DNA from: Chloroflexota bacterium | GTDB lineage: Bacteria; Chloroflexota; Dormibacteria; CF-121 | Length of the DNA stretch: 6,071 bases | Direction of reading: 5' to 3' | NCBI GenBank assembly: GCA_005889285.1 | Contig: VBFF01000069.1 | Location: 1-6,071, forward strand | Shown: positions 4,879 through 6,071 of the stretch, piece after piece | How the letters are laid out: each line of letters begins with the position of its first letter | Position numbering within the stretch: the stretch's first letter is position 1 | Made by a program: the position numbers and the translations under genes | The notes under the pieces: generated by a model | The model's database searches: none | Told to the model about the DNA's origin: nothing | What the model saw: only the letters and a program-made list of their open reading frames with translations

Positions 4879-5655
4879 ATGAATGTCCTCGTCTGCGTCA
4901 AGCAGATTCCCGATCCCAACGCGCCCGGCAAGCTCGATCCGCAGACCAAACGCCTGGTGCGGGAGGGCGTCGACCTCGTGCTCGACCCCGGGGATGAGCA
5001 TGGTGTCGAGGCCGGCCTCCAGCTGATCGAAAAAGATGCCGGCGAGGTCACCGTTATCTCGATGGGCCCGCCCAAGGCGGTGGACGCGATTCGACGGGCG
5101 CTGGCGATGGGCGCCAATCGAGGCATTCTCATCACCGATCCGGCGCTGGAAAACTCCGATGCCATCAGCACCGCGCGCGCCATTGCGGCCGCCATCAAGG
5201 GGCAGACCTACGACCTGATCATCTGCGGCACGGAGAGTACCGACGGCTCCTCGGGTGCGATGCCGGCGCAACTCGCCGAGCTCCTCGGGCTGCCACTGCT
5301 CAGTTTTGCCAAGAAGCTCGAGGTCTCGCAGGGCAAGGCCGTGATCGACCGCCAGACGGACGATGGCTACGACGTCGTCGAGGCCCCGTTGCCGGCGGTC
5401 GTCACCGTGACGGGTGGTATCAACGAGGCCCGCTATCCCGCACTGCGCGGCATCATGCAGGCCAAGAACAAGGAAGTGAAGCAGGTCGGGTTGAGCGACC
5501 TCGGCCTGGACGGCCAGGCTGGCAAGGCTGCACTGACGCAGGAAGTCGTCGACGCCACGCCGGCCGAGGCGCGCAAGGCGGGAGAAGTCGTCGAGGACAA
5601 GGGTGAAGGCGCGAAACGCGTCGCCGACTTCCTCAAGGCTCTGAAGGTCATCTGA
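4879..5655 (+). CDS. etfB: Electron transfer flavoprotein subunit beta
   Basis: EtfB is the small subunit of the electron transfer flavoprotein. With EtfA it carries electrons from acyl-CoA and other flavin dehydrogenases towards the membrane quinone pool through ETF-quinone oxidoreductase. The 258-residue protein has full family length. It opens with MNVLVCVKQIPDP, has the Rossmann-like adenine-nucleotide segment DLIICGTESTDGSSGAMPAQLAELLGLP (given as landmarks around residues 112-139), and carries the family signature around 170-198: PLPAVVTVTGG followed by INEARYPALRGIMQAK. The C-terminal part (about 210-240) is the usual charged arm contacting EtfA. ATG 4879 is the only start fitting the conserved N-terminus. 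No Shine-Dalgarno precedes it; a CATAAT 14 bases upstream suggests a very short leader. It overlaps etfA by one base. Sequence features suit a classical rather than bifurcating ETF, but this was not tested. Confidence 0.97.
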   Translation: MNVLVCVKQIPDPNAPGKLDPQTKRLVREGVDLVLDPGDEHGVEAGLQLIEKDAGEVTVISMGPPKAVDAIRRALAMGANRGILITDPALENSDAISTARAIAAAIKGQTYDLIICGTESTDGSSGAMPAQLAELLGLPLLSFAKKLEVSQGKAVIDRQTDDGYDVVEAPLPAVVTVTGGINEARYPALRGIMQAKNKEVKQVGLSDLGLDGQAGKAALTQEVVDATPAEARKAGEVVEDKGEGAKRVADFLKALKVI

Positions 5656-6071
5656 TGGCGGGCGTTTGGGTCTTTGCCGAAACCGTCGATGGTGTCCCCA
5701 AGCCGGTGGTGCTGGAGCTGCTGACGAAAGCGCGCGCACTCGGAGACGCGGCCGCCATCGCGCTTGGTCCGGGGGCGTCGAAGTCGGCGGCGACACTCGG
5801 CCAGTACGGCGCGCAGAAGGTTTACGTCCATGAAGACGCAGCCTTTCGGGACGTGCTCGCCACGCCGGCGGTGGATCTGCTGGCGCGGCTGGTCGAGAAG
5901 GAGCAACCGGACCTGGTGATCTTTGGCATGACCTACGACGGTCGCGATGTGGCATCGCGCCTCAGCGCCCGGCTGGGGACGGCGCTGATCGCCAACGCGA
6001 CGGACGTCACCAAGAGAGACGGCGGTTGGGCGATCGTCTCGCCGATGTTCGGCGGCAGCCTGCTGGTGACG
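5655..6071 (+). CDS. etfA: Electron transfer flavoprotein subunit alpha (3' end outside the window)
   Basis: EtfA is the large, FAD-carrying subunit of the electron transfer flavoprotein. Only the first 139 residues are present; the C-terminal FAD-binding domain lies beyond the right edge. The start MAGVWVFAETVDGVPKPV followed by LELLTKARALGD is the standard EtfA N-terminus (V-x-V-x-A-E-x-x-x-G-x-x-K-P-x-x-x-E-L). AAIALGPGASKSAATLGQYGAQKVYV, split here at residues 33-58, and QPDLVIFGMTYDGRDVASRLSARL around 84-107 fit the N-terminal alpha/beta domain. The ATG overlaps the etfB stop as TGATG, and GAAGG seven bases upstream can act as a ribosome site, so the two subunits are translationally coupled and probably made in equal amounts. 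The frame is open to the last base of the window with no sign of damage. Confidence 0.95.
   Translation, partial: MAGVWVFAETVDGVPKPVVLELLTKARALGDAAAIALGPGASKSAATLGQYGAQKVYVHEDAAFRDVLATPAVDLLARLVEKEQPDLVIFGMTYDGRDVASRLSARLGTALIANATDVTKRDGGWAIVSPMFGGSLLVT

Noticed and set aside
4843..5955. Long open frame on the minus strand opposite etfB and etfA (370 codons).
   Set aside because: It covers the divergent gap and two unmistakable ETF genes; its product has no recognisable motif.

Overview
The window is a GC-rich, gene-dense piece of bacterial chromosome. Its hallmarks are short intergenic gaps, weak or missing Shine-Dalgarno sequences before several genes, and -10-like hexamers very close to start codons. 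Together with a small four-helix membrane protein of a type I associate with Chloroflexota, this suggests a high-GC soil or environmental bacterium, perhaps Chloroflexota or a relative such as Dormibacterota. The taxonomic call is an inference. There are no tRNA or rRNA genes, no CRISPR array, no insertion sequence and no phage gene.

Layout. (1) The 3' part of a Spinster-like MFS transporter gene (+, 1-1133, cut by the left edge) converges on a PIG-L/LmbE-type N-deacetylase gene (-, 1130-1894); their two TAG stop codons share one CTAG. (2) A 60-bp gap separates the deacetylase gene from a divergently read gene for a small four-helix membrane protein (+, 1957-2298). (3) A minus-strand cluster runs from 4823 down to about 2315: a radical SAM protein of the COG1533 'SplB-like' group, a short protein with a C-terminal zinc ribbon, a beta-CASP metallo-beta-lactamase nuclease ending in QLRLF, and a 19-residue Lys/Arg-rich microprotein with an almost perfect Shine-Dalgarno. 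A hairpin followed by TTTT closes the cluster. (4) A 55-bp AT-richer divergent gap with two perfect palindromes leads into etfB (+, 4879-5655) and etfA (+, from 5655, cut by the right edge), coupled by a TGATG stop/start overlap.

How the genes may work together. EtfB and EtfA form the electron transfer flavoprotein that moves electrons from flavin dehydrogenases, typically acyl-CoA dehydrogenases, to the quinone pool. The radical SAM, zinc-ribbon and nuclease genes are close and co-oriented enough to be one transcript. Domain content suggests nucleic-acid processing or repair, but no partner or substrate is shown here. The transporter and deacetylase genes converge, so they do not form an operon.

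The points most worth a second look are the 19-residue basic peptide, the sliding-clamp-like C-terminus of the nuclease, and the twin palindromes upstream of etfB. I see no clear evidence of a wholly new defence or mobile system.
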